Assembly (NCBI GenBank): GCA_002346225.1 | Contig: DDYY01000092.1 | Span: 29,330 to 68,835, forward strand | Reading direction: 5' to 3' | Origin: Bacteroidetes bacterium UBA3022 | GTDB lineage: Bacteria; Bacteroidota; Bacteroidia; Chitinophagales; BACL12 | Length of the DNA: 39,506 bases | In this document: piece by piece, positions 24,435-32,598 of the stretch | How positions within the stretch are numbered: position 1 is the stretch's first letter | How the letters are laid out: each line of letters starts with the position of its first letter | Made by a program: the position numbers and the translations under genes | The notes under the pieces: model-generated | What the model was told of the DNA's origin: nothing | Databases searched by the model: none | Seen by the model: the letters and a program-made list of their open reading frames with translations, nothing else

Positions 24435-25684
24435 AGGGCTTTCTTTTGATCGGGCCGCAATACTACCGGTAGCAGACAGGAGAACAGCATGGAAAAAGTC
24501 ATACCTATTTGAATCTGCAGTGCGTGTTCAGTCATAAAGCTAATGAACAGCAGTAGTAGAAAAGACTGCACCAGCCAGTCTTTTCGCATCGAGGTTTGTG
24601 TTAAGGGATAGAAAAAGGCCATGATAAGGACCAGCAATCCTGCTATACCCGTAGCAGCAAGGGTATACACAAACTGGTTGTGTGGCAGCTCCGGAGTAAG
24701 GGTTTCGGTTGACGGATGGGTCCGGTAGTGCTCCGTCATGGCTTCCCTGATATCACCGGTGCCTGTGCCCCAGGGCAGGTTGTCTTCCGCCACCTCCCAG
24801 CCGTATAAAGTGCTGAGTAGCCGCTGAGCATCACTGTGCCCTTCCTTGTATTCGCCTGCGATGATCAGCTCCCATTCGTACTTAAAATATTTATATTTAT
24901 TATTAAGTGGTTTTATCAGTATGACAGCGAGTACCATCGCACTGAGCAGCAGGCCAATAGACAAAAGGCCTTTCCACATGCCTCCCCGGCGGAACATGGT
25001 GTGAAATACCAGCAGCATGCCTGCACCATAGATGGTGGCAAGACCACTTCGGACAGCTAGAAAATGCACAATGACCAATTGTACTATCAGAGCGATTATT
25101 AGGGTGATGCGCCACCATCTGTTGCTTTGAACGGTTGCCTTCCCCAACAGGTAAACAGCAGCGATGCAGGAAAAGGCAAGGCTGGTGCTGAACCTTATAT
25201 GATCGTTCATGGGCGTGGGAATCGCATTCCCGGAGCGAATGCTTTCGGTGATGGCCGCATAATGCAAAGCATAGTTGCCCATTATTGTTATTCCGGCTAT
25301 GGTCATTACTAGAATGTATATAAACAGCCAGATATAGTGCCATCCTTTGAAACGGCTTTCTACATAGGTAAAACCAAAAGGGATGGCCAGCAGGGGTAAT
25401 TTATTCTGAGTATTCGACCACCATGCAGGAATATTACTGGAATACAAACCCGAGAGCAGGTAAACAACGAACAGCAGGGTAAACAGCATTTTGCCTTTGT
25501 CGGAATACCATGCGCGGAAGTGCATTCCTACATTAGGATGCAGCAGGGCATTGCAGGCAATGGTTATCGATGCTACACTCAGCACTACCCTTGTGGTGAC
25601 CAGTCCGACCATCAGCCCTGCAATGGCGAGTGCTGCAATAAGTCGGTGGGGCAGGTATTGTATAACTATCAGAAGTATTCTCAA
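24431..25684 (-). CDS. O-antigen ligase/polymerase-like membrane protein (Wzy_C)
   Basis: Polytopic membrane protein of 417 aa with around ten hydrophobic segments and a large outer loop containing GWEVAEDNLPWGTGTGDIREA and PHNQFVYTLAATGIAGLLVL, the hallmark of the O-antigen ligase/Wzy polymerase family. It joins or polymerises surface sugars on the outer side of the inner membrane. The start is TTG (25684): an in-frame stop lies three codons upstream and the next Met falls inside the first membrane segment. A minus-strand TACATTTA (25692-25699) lies seven bases before it. Confidence 0.88.
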   Translation of the reverse strand: MRILLIVIQYLPHRLIAALAIAGLMVGLVTTRVVLSVASITIACNALLHPNVGMHFRAWYSDKGKMLFTLLFVVYLLSGLYSSNIPAWWSNTQNKLPLLAIPFGFTYVESRFKGWHYIWLFIYILVMTIAGITIMGNYALHYAAITESIRSGNAIPTPMNDHIRFSTSLAFSCIAAVYLLGKATVQSNRWWRITLIIALIVQLVIVHFLAVRSGLATIYGAGMLLVFHTMFRRGGMWKGLLSIGLLLSAMVLAVILIKPLNNKYKYFKYEWELIIAGEYKEGHSDAQRLLSTLYGWEVAEDNLPWGTGTGDIREAMTEHYRTHPSTETLTPELPHNQFVYTLAATGIAGLLVLIMAFFYPLTQTSMRKDWLVQSFLLLLFISFMTEHALQIQIGMTFSMLFSCLLPVVLRPDQKKAL

Positions 25685-25691
25685 ATCGCGT

Positions 25692-25699
25692 TAAATGTA
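25692..25699 (-). promoter_or_regulatory. -7-like element (TACATTTA)
   Basis: One mismatch to TAnnTTTG, seven bases before the TTG start of the O-antigen-ligase-like gene. Confidence 0.3.
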
Positions 25700-25759
25700 A
25701 ATATTTCCTTTATTCTTCTGCTGTTTTTCCGGGGATGCCATCAGTGGAGGATATTTTTC

Positions 25760-25767
25760 TATTTTTG
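25760..25767 (+). promoter_or_regulatory. -7 promoter element (TATTTTTG)
   Basis: Perfect TAnnTTTG five bases before a GTG start, so the sigma-factor mRNA would be essentially leaderless. Confidence 0.5.
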
Positions 25768-25772
25768 GCACC

Positions 25773-26351
25773 GTGAATATAGAGCATTCAGATAAACGAC
25801 GAAAGGACATCTTGTTTGAGCAGGAGTTATTTCCGTTGATGGATGCGCTCTACAATTTTGCTTTTCATCTTACCTATAACGAAGATGATGCAAATGACCT
25901 GGTACAGGAAACTTTTTTAAAGGCTTATCGCTTTATTGATTCATATCAGGAAGGAACCAATGCCAAGGCATGGTTGTTTAAAATCCTGAAGAATGCATTC
26001 ATTAATGACTACCGCAAGAAGACCAGACAACCTACCAGGGTTGACTATGAAGATTTCAGTGGTTACAATGATGCAGATGAGGACAGCACTACCACCTATG
26101 TAGACCTCCGTCAGGAGATGTTCAGCGGGTTGATAGGCGATGAGGTAACGCGTGCTTTGAATGAATTGCCGGTAGATTTCAGAACGGTGATTCTGCTGTG
26201 CGACGTGGAAGATTTCTCTTATGAAGAGATTGCGAGTATCATCAATATACCTATTGGAACTGTGCGGTCCCGGTTGCACAGAGCCAGGAATATTTTGAAA
26301 GAGAAATTGCGCAAGTATGCAGCAGATGAAGGTTATAAAGAAAAGCGTTGA
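25773..26351 (+). CDS. ECF sigma factor (RpoE/SigW-SigR type)
   Basis: Sigma-70 of 192 aa with region 2 (ALYNFAFHLTYNEDDANDLVQETFLKAYRFI, AWLFKILKNAFINDYRK) and region 4 (ALNELPVDFRTVILLCDVEDFSYEEIASIINIPIGTVRSRLHRAR). It directs polymerase to a stress regulon. The start is GTG, five bases after a -7 element. Its partner anti-sigma factor follows after two bases. Similarity of the partner to RsrA suggests redox or thiol stress control, an inference. Confidence 0.95.
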   Translation: MNIEHSDKRRKDILFEQELFPLMDALYNFAFHLTYNEDDANDLVQETFLKAYRFIDSYQEGTNAKAWLFKILKNAFINDYRKKTRQPTRVDYEDFSGYNDADEDSTTTYVDLRQEMFSGLIGDEVTRALNELPVDFRTVILLCDVEDFSYEEIASIINIPIGTVRSRLHRARNILKEKLRKYAADEGYKEKR

Positions 26352-26353
26352 GT

Positions 26354-26614
26354 ATGGACAAAGCTCTACCCCAACACGATTGTAAGAAATTTGTACAGCA
26401 GGTTTTCCTGGTGCTGGACGGTGAGCTTACCAAAGAAGAGACCGACCTTTTCCTTACGGATATCGAACGGTGCAAGCATTGCCTCGATCACTACAATATT
26501 GAAAGGGAATTAAAGGATTTTATCGCCAAGCGGGTAGAAAAACGCTGTTGCTCCGAAGGTCTCAAATCGTCCATCAAAGAGCAAATCAAATCCCTTTCCG
26601 GTTCCGGCGAATAA
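26354..26614 (+). CDS. RsrA-like (zinc-binding type) anti-sigma factor
   Basis: Soluble protein of 86 aa with the ZAS/RsrA pattern: HDCKKFVQQVFLVLDGELTKEE and then DIERCKHCLDHY. In RsrA the zinc/redox site is HxxxCxxC plus an upstream Cys; here the His position is Asp, while both Cys of CxxC and the upstream HDC remain. A further Cys pair (RCCSEGLK) follows. It is expected to bind and hold the sigma factor encoded two bases upstream, releasing it on oxidation. The ATG at 26354 is chosen over a TTG overlapping the sigma stop. Confidence 0.88.
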   Translation: MDKALPQHDCKKFVQQVFLVLDGELTKEETDLFLTDIERCKHCLDHYNIERELKDFIAKRVEKRCCSEGLKSSIKEQIKSLSGSGE

Positions 26615-26617
26615 TAG

Positions 26618-27685
26618 TTAATCCAGGGAGAATTTAACCGGTAAGGTATAGAGCACCTTCACTTTCACTCCACCTTGTTTGCCAGGACTCCATAGCGGCA
26701 TCTCATTCACAACCCTAAGCGCCTCTTCGTCGCATCCGCTGCCAATTCCTTTTAGCACTCTGGAGTTGATAATATCTCCGGTTTCTGTAATTACAAACTG
26801 TATGTAAACTATACCACTGATGCGGCTGTCTTTTGCCTGTGCCGGATAGCGCAGATTTTCTGCAAAGTATTGCATCATCGCTTTTTCTCCTCCGGGAAAC
26901 TCCGGCATTTCTTCTACCACAGCATAAGTTTCATTTACACTGGCATCAGTTGCTGGTGTTCCGGAGAGGTACCCTTTATCGCTTTCAGCAGCAGTGCTTT
27001 TTTGGGTAGTCGTGACTGTTGCGGGAGGGGAATAGGTATAGGTGACCGCGCTTGATTCATCCTGGACCATATCTTCGACATCCAGTTCGATGTACTTGTT
27101 TGAATCATCCATCACTATTTCAGATAGTACTTCTTCGCGCTGGGCTGCCGGTACCGGCTCGCTCTCCTCCGGAGTAACGGGTGGAGCCAAGGTTTCGTTT
27201 TCTGCCAGATCTTCCTGTACTGGCGCAGCTGCAGAAGAGCCGTTATTGCCCGGTTCCGCTACCAGGCTATCGTCCTGTGGAGTGGTGGTAGGTGAAGTTG
27301 TATTGTTGTCCTCTGGCGATGTCACCTCCATTGCTGATTGCCGGGAGGCGGCATCATTCATTCGGTTTATTATAAAGTAGGATGCACCCATTAATATCAG
27401 CAGCATAGCCGCCATAGAGACATTGCGCAATAAGGGAGAAAAGACTACTGGCTTTTTAACACCGGTGAGAATATCTGTTTTTTTATCAAGGCGTTCCAGG
27501 TGTTTTTCTGCTGATGCCAGACCTGACAGGCGTATACCTTCCAGTGCTTCCTGCAGGAACGGGTCTTCAGCCATCAGCTTTTCAAAGGCCCTCGTTTCAT
27601 AGTCCTCCAGCTCGCCCCGCAAATAGGCCGTCATTTTTTCGCGTGTATAATACACATCTTTGGTATGGTAGTATTTATCCAGCAT
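26618..27685 (-). CDS. Anti-sigma-like membrane protein with C-terminal TonB domain
   Basis: Protein of 355 aa. The N-terminal ~95 residues (MTAYLRGELEDYETRAFEKLMAEDPFLQEAL) have the helical look of Bacteroidota anti-sigma factors, with no zinc site. One membrane segment (about 90-108, VSMAAMLLILMGASYFIIN) leads to a long Thr/Pro/Glu/Asp-rich periplasmic linker and a C-terminal TonB domain (MPEFPGGEKAMMQYFAENLRYP, GIVYIQFVITETGDI, LPVKFSL). Its start lies inside the upstream sigma gene (11-base overlap), so the pair is a unit. The inner end may bind that sigma factor while the TonB end senses or energises an outer-membrane receptor; this is inference. Confidence 0.88.
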   Translation of the reverse strand: MLDKYYHTKDVYYTREKMTAYLRGELEDYETRAFEKLMAEDPFLQEALEGIRLSGLASAEKHLERLDKKTDILTGVKKPVVFSPLLRNVSMAAMLLILMGASYFIINRMNDAASRQSAMEVTSPEDNNTTSPTTTPQDDSLVAEPGNNGSSAAAPVQEDLAENETLAPPVTPEESEPVPAAQREEVLSEIVMDDSNKYIELDVEDMVQDESSAVTYTYSPPATVTTTQKSTAAESDKGYLSGTPATDASVNETYAVVEEMPEFPGGEKAMMQYFAENLRYPAQAKDSRISGIVYIQFVITETGDIINSRVLKGIGSGCDEEALRVVNEMPLWSPGKQGGVKVKVLYTLPVKFSLD

Positions 27686-28277
27686 TGCGTTGTTCCATAT
27701 ATATGCGCAGGTTACGCTTTCCGTTTTGAATGTAACTCTTTACCTGCTTCAAATCATAACCAGTAGCTTCGGCTACCTCCTGATAGCTTTTTTTCTGCAG
27801 GTAAAACAGTTCTATGCACATCTTTTGTTCCTCATTAAGTTCCCGGATGGCTTCTTCCAGCAATTCCAGCTGCTCCTCCTTCCAGGTTACATCATCAAGA
27901 TGATCTTCTGCTGCGAATTCCATAACCTCATCTTCACCTTCTGTTCTGGAAGGTTCCAGCGGCGTTACAGTTGTTTGCTTATCCTTGCGTAACAGCATCA
28001 GACATTCGTTCCTGGTAACCATGTGCAACCAGGGCCGAAAGTTGTTGACTTCGTGTTCCTTCAGACTTGTAATGAGTTTTTCAAAAACCTGCATACTCAG
28101 GTCTTCTGCCAGGGCTTCATTTTTCAGGTATTTCATGGAAACACCATACACCAGATGGGCGTAGCGCTTGAATAACTGACCGACCACAGCCAGGTCACCG
28201 CTGGTCTTATACTGCGCAATCAGTACCTCGTCGGGTACTTCAGCGTCTTTGGGTGATCTGAATATGCGTAATGCCAA
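27675..28277 (-). CDS. Sigma-70 family RNA polymerase sigma factor (ECF type)
   Basis: Protein of 200 aa with region 2 (VGQLFKRYAHLVYGVSMKYLKNEALAEDLSMQVFEKLI, FRPWLHMVTRNECLMLLRK) and region 4 (AIRELNEEQKMCIELFYLQKKSYQEVAEATGYDLKQVKSYIQNGKRNLR). The linker is acidic and long. The start is TTG at 28277: an in-frame stop lies four codons upstream and the next ATG would remove half of region 2. It is translationally overlapped with the TonB-domain membrane protein downstream, its probable anti-sigma factor. Confidence 0.92.
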   Translation of the reverse strand: MALRIFRSPKDAEVPDEVLIAQYKTSGDLAVVGQLFKRYAHLVYGVSMKYLKNEALAEDLSMQVFEKLITSLKEHEVNNFRPWLHMVTRNECLMLLRKDKQTTVTPLEPSRTEGEDEVMEFAAEDHLDDVTWKEEQLELLEEAIRELNEEQKMCIELFYLQKKSYQEVAEATGYDLKQVKSYIQNGKRNLRIYMEQRNAG

Positions 28278-28296
28278 GCTTTGCGGTTATGGGCCA

Positions 28297-28304
28297 TAAA
28301 TTTA
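28297..28304 (-). promoter_or_regulatory. -7-like element (TAAATTTA)
   Basis: One mismatch to TAnnTTTG, 19 bases before the TTG start of the sigma-factor gene, in the 60-base gap after the antiporter gene. Confidence 0.3.
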
Positions 28305-28337
28305 CACAATAACCCACGTAGCCGGAAAAAGCAATGG

Positions 28338-29618
28338 TTAGTGGTGGCTTTCAGCAGCAGGGGTTGTATCTCCATCGCGGTGCGGAGCATGAGGATGCCA
28401 GCCGACAATGGAGAGCATAATGAAGAAGCCGATGATATAGGCTACTATAACATGCCATCCATTTTTTACCCAGTTCCCTACTGATTTCGCCTGTGGATAC
28501 AGGTTGGACAGGGCCACGCCGGCGGAGGAGCCAAACCAGACCATAGAACCACCGTATCCTACGGAATAGGCCAACACGCCCCAGTCGTAGCCACCCTGAT
28601 CGAGTGCCAGTTTGGTAAGCGGGATATTGTCGAATATGGATGAGATGAAACCCAGTGCAAAGGCAGACTGCCAGGAAGCGGCAGGCAACTGGTCCACCGG
28701 CATCATGGATGCGGCCAAAACAAGTGATAAGAGGAATAATGTACCGGGCAGGGCCGTTGGAATCTCTTTCCAGGGGGTCTCTGTAATAAAGGCGCCAATA
28801 AGAATAGCCGCCCAAACGCCTGCTGCAGGGAAATCGAGGAGTACATTCGTGGAAACAGCACCAATCAGGATTAGCACACAAATGAGCAGCTTCTTTGAAT
28901 CGATAGGCTTGACGATGGCATTTACCTCCTTTATAATAGGTTGATGGCGATCTTGTTGCTTGGCGGCGATGATGCCGAATGCAAACAAGGCGGGAATGGC
29001 TCCAACAAAAGCATGCACTACATCTTCGATAGCTACCCCGTCAATCCACATCATGGTAGTGGTAGTATCTCCTACTACCGAGCCGGCACCTCCTGCGTTA
29101 CTGGCAGCAACCATGGCAGCCAGGAAACCGATGTGCACATTGCCGCGAAAGATGACCAGACCAATAGAACCACCGATCAGGGCTGCAGCGATGTTGTCGA
29201 GGAAAGCCGACATGATAAAAATGAGCACCAGCAGTGCAAAGCCACCCTTCCAGCCGGAGGGCAGTATTTTAGGCAGGTTATCCGGTACCCCTGATTCTTC
29301 AAAGTGTTTGGCCAGCACCGAAAAGCCCAGCAACAATCCGAAGAGGTTGAGCAGGATTTCCCATTCATGTTCGAGGTGATGCACCAGATTGAAATCTGTA
29401 GTAAACAGCTCCAGGGCGAGAATGGAAATCAGTCCTGTGGCTGCCACCAGCAGCACCCGGTTGTGGAACAGTGCCACACCTACAAGGGTAAGGGCAAACA
29501 ATACAAATTCGAGTCGAATGCCTGCAATGGCAATACCTTGGGATGGGGCATCTCCTGATGAAGCAACTACGATCATGGGAAGGAGAATGGCGCAAACGCC
29601 CGCCAGAATTTTCTTCAT
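28338..29618 (-). CDS. nhaD: NhaD-type Na+/H+ antiporter (copy 1)
   Basis: Polytopic protein of 426 aa of the ion-transporter (ArsB/NhaD) superfamily with about a dozen hydrophobic segments. NhaD hallmarks include HHLEHEWEILLNLFGLLLGFSVLAKHFEESG, SAFLDNIAAALIGGSIGLVIF, ASNAGGAGSVVGDTTTTMMWI and SIFDNIPLTKLALDQGGYDWG. It exchanges cytoplasmic Na+ (and Li+) for H+. The His-rich tail (HPHAPHRDG, AESHH) is unlike copy 2, which stops at HPHYHN. Downstream of copy 2 by 93 bases; the two probably share a transcript. Confidence 0.92.
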   Translation of the reverse strand: MKKILAGVCAILLPMIVVASSGDAPSQGIAIAGIRLEFVLFALTLVGVALFHNRVLLVAATGLISILALELFTTDFNLVHHLEHEWEILLNLFGLLLGFSVLAKHFEESGVPDNLPKILPSGWKGGFALLVLIFIMSAFLDNIAAALIGGSIGLVIFRGNVHIGFLAAMVAASNAGGAGSVVGDTTTTMMWIDGVAIEDVVHAFVGAIPALFAFGIIAAKQQDRHQPIIKEVNAIVKPIDSKKLLICVLILIGAVSTNVLLDFPAAGVWAAILIGAFITETPWKEIPTALPGTLFLLSLVLAASMMPVDQLPAASWQSAFALGFISSIFDNIPLTKLALDQGGYDWGVLAYSVGYGGSMVWFGSSAGVALSNLYPQAKSVGNWVKNGWHVIVAYIIGFFIMLSIVGWHPHAPHRDGDTTPAAESHH

Positions 29619-29711
29619 TTTTTTAGAAGTATCGGTTTAGCGGCGGCTAAGATACGCACACTTGCCTTAAACACACATAAATCAGGCAACTTACCCGGAA
29701 GGAAGGGGAAA

Positions 29712-30965
29712 TTAGTTGTGGTAATGTGGATGCCAGCCTAAGAGTAGGAACAGAAATAGGAATCCGACAGCATAGGCAATTACCAGGTACCAGCTGGAGG
29801 CAATCCATTTTTTCAGGTTGCGTCCATCGGGGAAAAGGTTGGTAATGGCAACGCCTGCCGATGATCCGAACCAGGTGAGCGAACCGCCAAAGCCGACTGC
29901 ATAGGCCAACAAAGCCCAGTCGTAGTTGCTCTGGTCCAGCGCCAGCTTGGTAAGTGGAATATTGTCAAAAACGGAAGAGACTAATCCCAGTGCAAAAGCA
30001 GATTGCCAGGAGGCTTCGGGCAATTCCTCTACCGGCATCATGGAGGCACAGGAAACTACTGCCAGCAGGAAGAAAGTACCATGCAGCGAGTTGCGAACCT
30101 CTCCCCAGGGCATTTTTACCAGCAGGGCACCGATGGCCAATGCAATCCATACACCCAGCGCCGGGAAGTCCAGCAGAATATTGGTGGAAATAGCACCCGC
30201 CAGAATAAGGAGGCAGATACCCAGTTGCTTCCACGAGATAGGATGTTGCTTTTCGTTGCGCACTTTAACCACCGGCTGCAATTTGAATTGCTGACGGGAA
30301 GCCAGTGTGCCGAAAATGAGAAAAGCAGGAATAGCCGCCAGATAGGCCGGAAGAATAATTTCGGGAGCAACTCCATCAATCCACATCATGGTGGTAGTGG
30401 TATCGCCCACTACGGAACCCGCTCCTCCCGCATTGCTGGCGGCTACAATAGCTGCCAGGTAACCGATATGTACCTTTTGCCGAAAGATGACCAAAGCAAT
30501 GGAACCGCCAATCATGGCTGCTGCGATATTGTCGAGAAAGCTCGACATGACAAACACCAGCATCAGCAATAAAAGGGGGCCGGTCCAGTTGCCCGGAAGC
30601 ATGGCCGGTATGCGATCGGGGACACCCGATTCTTCAAACAACTTGGCCAGCAGGGCAAAACCCAGTAATAGCCCAAATAGATTCAGCAGGATTTCCCACT
30701 CATTGGAAAGGTGTTCGGCAGGGTCAAAAGGGGTGGAGAACATGCGCACCAGGAAAATGGAAACCAATCCGGTGACTGCAATAAAAAGTGCTTTTTCGTG
30801 GAAGAAGGCTATTCCTACCAGTGTCATCACAAACAAGTAGAATTCAATCCGAATTCCGGCAAGGTGCCAGCCAGTGGTGGTGGTTTGGAAATTTCCCGCT
30901 GCCAGACCCACTAATGGCACGAGCAACAACAGCAGGAATATATGAAATTTTTCCACTTGTTTCAT
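29712..30965 (-). CDS. nhaD: NhaD-type Na+/H+ antiporter (copy 2)
   Basis: Protein of 417 aa, colinear with its neighbour over the full length with the same motifs: HLSNEWEILLNLFGLLLGFALLAKLFEESG, SSFLDNIAAAMIGGSIALVIF, ASNAGGAGSVVGDTTTTMMWI and SVFDNIPLTKLALDQSNYDWA. The differences are scattered, so this is an old tandem duplication. It is the upstream gene of the pair. No clear consensus promoter is visible before the ATG in the 214-base gap to lutB. Confidence 0.92.
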   Translation of the reverse strand: MKQVEKFHIFLLLLLVPLVGLAAGNFQTTTTGWHLAGIRIEFYLFVMTLVGIAFFHEKALFIAVTGLVSIFLVRMFSTPFDPAEHLSNEWEILLNLFGLLLGFALLAKLFEESGVPDRIPAMLPGNWTGPLLLLMLVFVMSSFLDNIAAAMIGGSIALVIFRQKVHIGYLAAIVAASNAGGAGSVVGDTTTTMMWIDGVAPEIILPAYLAAIPAFLIFGTLASRQQFKLQPVVKVRNEKQHPISWKQLGICLLILAGAISTNILLDFPALGVWIALAIGALLVKMPWGEVRNSLHGTFFLLAVVSCASMMPVEELPEASWQSAFALGLVSSVFDNIPLTKLALDQSNYDWALLAYAVGFGGSLTWFGSSAGVAITNLFPDGRNLKKWIASSWYLVIAYAVGFLFLFLLLGWHPHYHN

Positions 30966-31149
30966 AGGCTACCTTTACGATAAAATGCAACACACTGTTT
31001 TATAGGGCGCACATTGTGAGGGGATTGACGGACAATGGTGCTTGTGCTCAGCGCGCGTAATTTCTCTGCCAAAGGTAGGAACCTTCGTTATAGGCAGGTA
31101 GTTTGCCGCCAAGAAATTTTACTGCATCAGAAGTCCCCTGAATTTGGTT

Positions 31150-31157
31150 TATTTTTG
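31150..31157 (+). promoter_or_regulatory. -7 promoter element (TATTTTTG)
   Basis: Perfect TAnnTTTG, 22 bases before the ATG at 31180. An upstream ATG/GTG-like start inside this region is unlikely because it would precede transcription. Confidence 0.55.
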
Positions 31158-31179
31158 CTTCTATCACCAATACACGCCC

Positions 31180-32559
31180 ATGAGTTCTCAGCTACATACC
31201 TTTTTAGCTAAAAGTGAAGCCAAGGCATTCGACAAAGAACATAAGCGCAAGCTACTTTTCAATATTGGCAAGTACGATGCAACAGTAGTGAAGGGAAAAC
31301 AGCAGTATGCAGATCTGGAGTATGTGAAGAAGCGGGCCAAGAATATCAAATGGAAGGCTATCGAAAACCTGGATCGCTATCTGGTGGAGTTCGAGCAAAA
31401 CTTTACAGCTAACGGCGGCAAGGTTATCTGGGCCAATGATGAAAACGAGGCGCAGCAGGAGATTCTCAAAATAGTAAAGGCTAAAAAAGCCCGCAAGGCG
31501 GTGAAGGCCAAAAGTATGGCTACGGAGGAAATTCACCTCAACGAATTTCTGGCCCAGCACGGTGTGGAGAGTGTGGAAACGGACTTAGGGGAATACATAC
31601 AGCAGCTCGATGGTGAAGCGCCCTATCATATAGTAACGCCTGCCATGCACAAGAGCAAGGAAGATGTAGCCCGGCTCTTTTCTGAGAAACTGGGAACCGA
31701 TATCAACCTGACTGCAGAAGAGCTTACCCTGGTTGCACGTGAAAAATTGCGGCACCAGTACACGCAGGCAGACATAGGTTTTTCCGGCGCCAATTTTATA
31801 TTGCCTGATGTAGGCGGAATAGCCATCACAGAAAACGAAGGCAATGGCCGCTTAAGCACCAGCTTCCCCAAAACACATATTGTAATTGTTGGTATAGAAA
31901 AAATGCTGACCAGTTTCAATGATCTCTCTACCTTCTGGCCCTTGCTGGCTACCTATGGTACAGGTCAGAAAGTAACCGTCTACAACACAGTTATGACCGG
32001 GCCCAGACGGGATCAGGAAACTGATGGTCCCGATGAAATGTACGTGGTATTGCTCGATAATGGCCGCAGTAAATTGCTGGCAGATGCAGTAAAGCGCGAA
32101 GCATTGTACTGCATTCGTTGCGGCGCCTGTTTGAATGCATGTCCGGTGTACAAGAATATTGGCGGACATGCCTATGGCACTACTTACAGCGGTCCGATTG
32201 GCAGCGTTATCACCCCGCACTTTAAAGATATGGGTTCGTTCAAGCACCTCAGTTATGCTTCATCCTTATGCGGCAATTGTACAGAGGTCTGTCCTGTAAA
32301 AATCAACCTTCACAACCTGCTGTTGTTCAACCGGCATGAAGCCGTGCAATCGGGTAATACTTCCTTTGTGGAAAAGACAGCATGGAGTGTCTGGCGCAGG
32401 GGAATGCTAAGCAGGAAACTGATGGACCGTGGCGGTGCATGGGTAAAAACCGTAGGCATGTCGGTAGTGTTCAGCAACAGCTGGGGCAAACACCGTGAAT
32501 CGCTGAAGTTCGCTCCGAAGTCGTTCAGCAAGCGCTGGGTGGAGTTGCATGGCGAATGA
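31180..32559 (+). CDS. lutB: LutB-like lactate utilisation iron-sulfur protein
   Basis: Protein of 459 aa: an N-terminal LUD domain (about residues 60-300; GANFILPDVGGIAITENEGN, THIVIVGIEKML, GPRRDQETDGPDEMYVVLLDNGRS) then a ferredoxin-like region with CIRCGACLNACPVY (Cys311, 314, 317, 321) and LCGNCTEVCPVKI for two [4Fe-4S] clusters. LutB works with LutA and LutC in oxidising L-lactate to pyruvate, passing electrons to quinone. Neither partner is next to it here, so they are encoded elsewhere or replaced. The ATG at 31180 (MSSQLHTF) is chosen over one 12 codons upstream because of the promoter position. Confidence 0.93.
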   Translation: MSSQLHTFLAKSEAKAFDKEHKRKLLFNIGKYDATVVKGKQQYADLEYVKKRAKNIKWKAIENLDRYLVEFEQNFTANGGKVIWANDENEAQQEILKIVKAKKARKAVKAKSMATEEIHLNEFLAQHGVESVETDLGEYIQQLDGEAPYHIVTPAMHKSKEDVARLFSEKLGTDINLTAEELTLVAREKLRHQYTQADIGFSGANFILPDVGGIAITENEGNGRLSTSFPKTHIVIVGIEKMLTSFNDLSTFWPLLATYGTGQKVTVYNTVMTGPRRDQETDGPDEMYVVLLDNGRSKLLADAVKREALYCIRCGACLNACPVYKNIGGHAYGTTYSGPIGSVITPHFKDMGSFKHLSYASSLCGNCTEVCPVKINLHNLLLFNRHEAVQSGNTSFVEKTAWSVWRRGMLSRKLMDRGGAWVKTVGMSVVFSNSWGKHRESLKFAPKSFSKRWVELHGE

Positions 32560-32567
32560 AATATGCC

Positions 32568-32575
32568 TACTTTAG
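32568..32575 (+). promoter_or_regulatory. -7-like element (TACTTTAG)
   Basis: One mismatch to TAnnTTTG, 23 bases before the ATG at 32599 and only nine bases after the lutB stop; gives the surface protein a possible own promoter. Confidence 0.35.
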
Positions 32576-32598
32576 CAACGACTCAATACACGCTTTTA

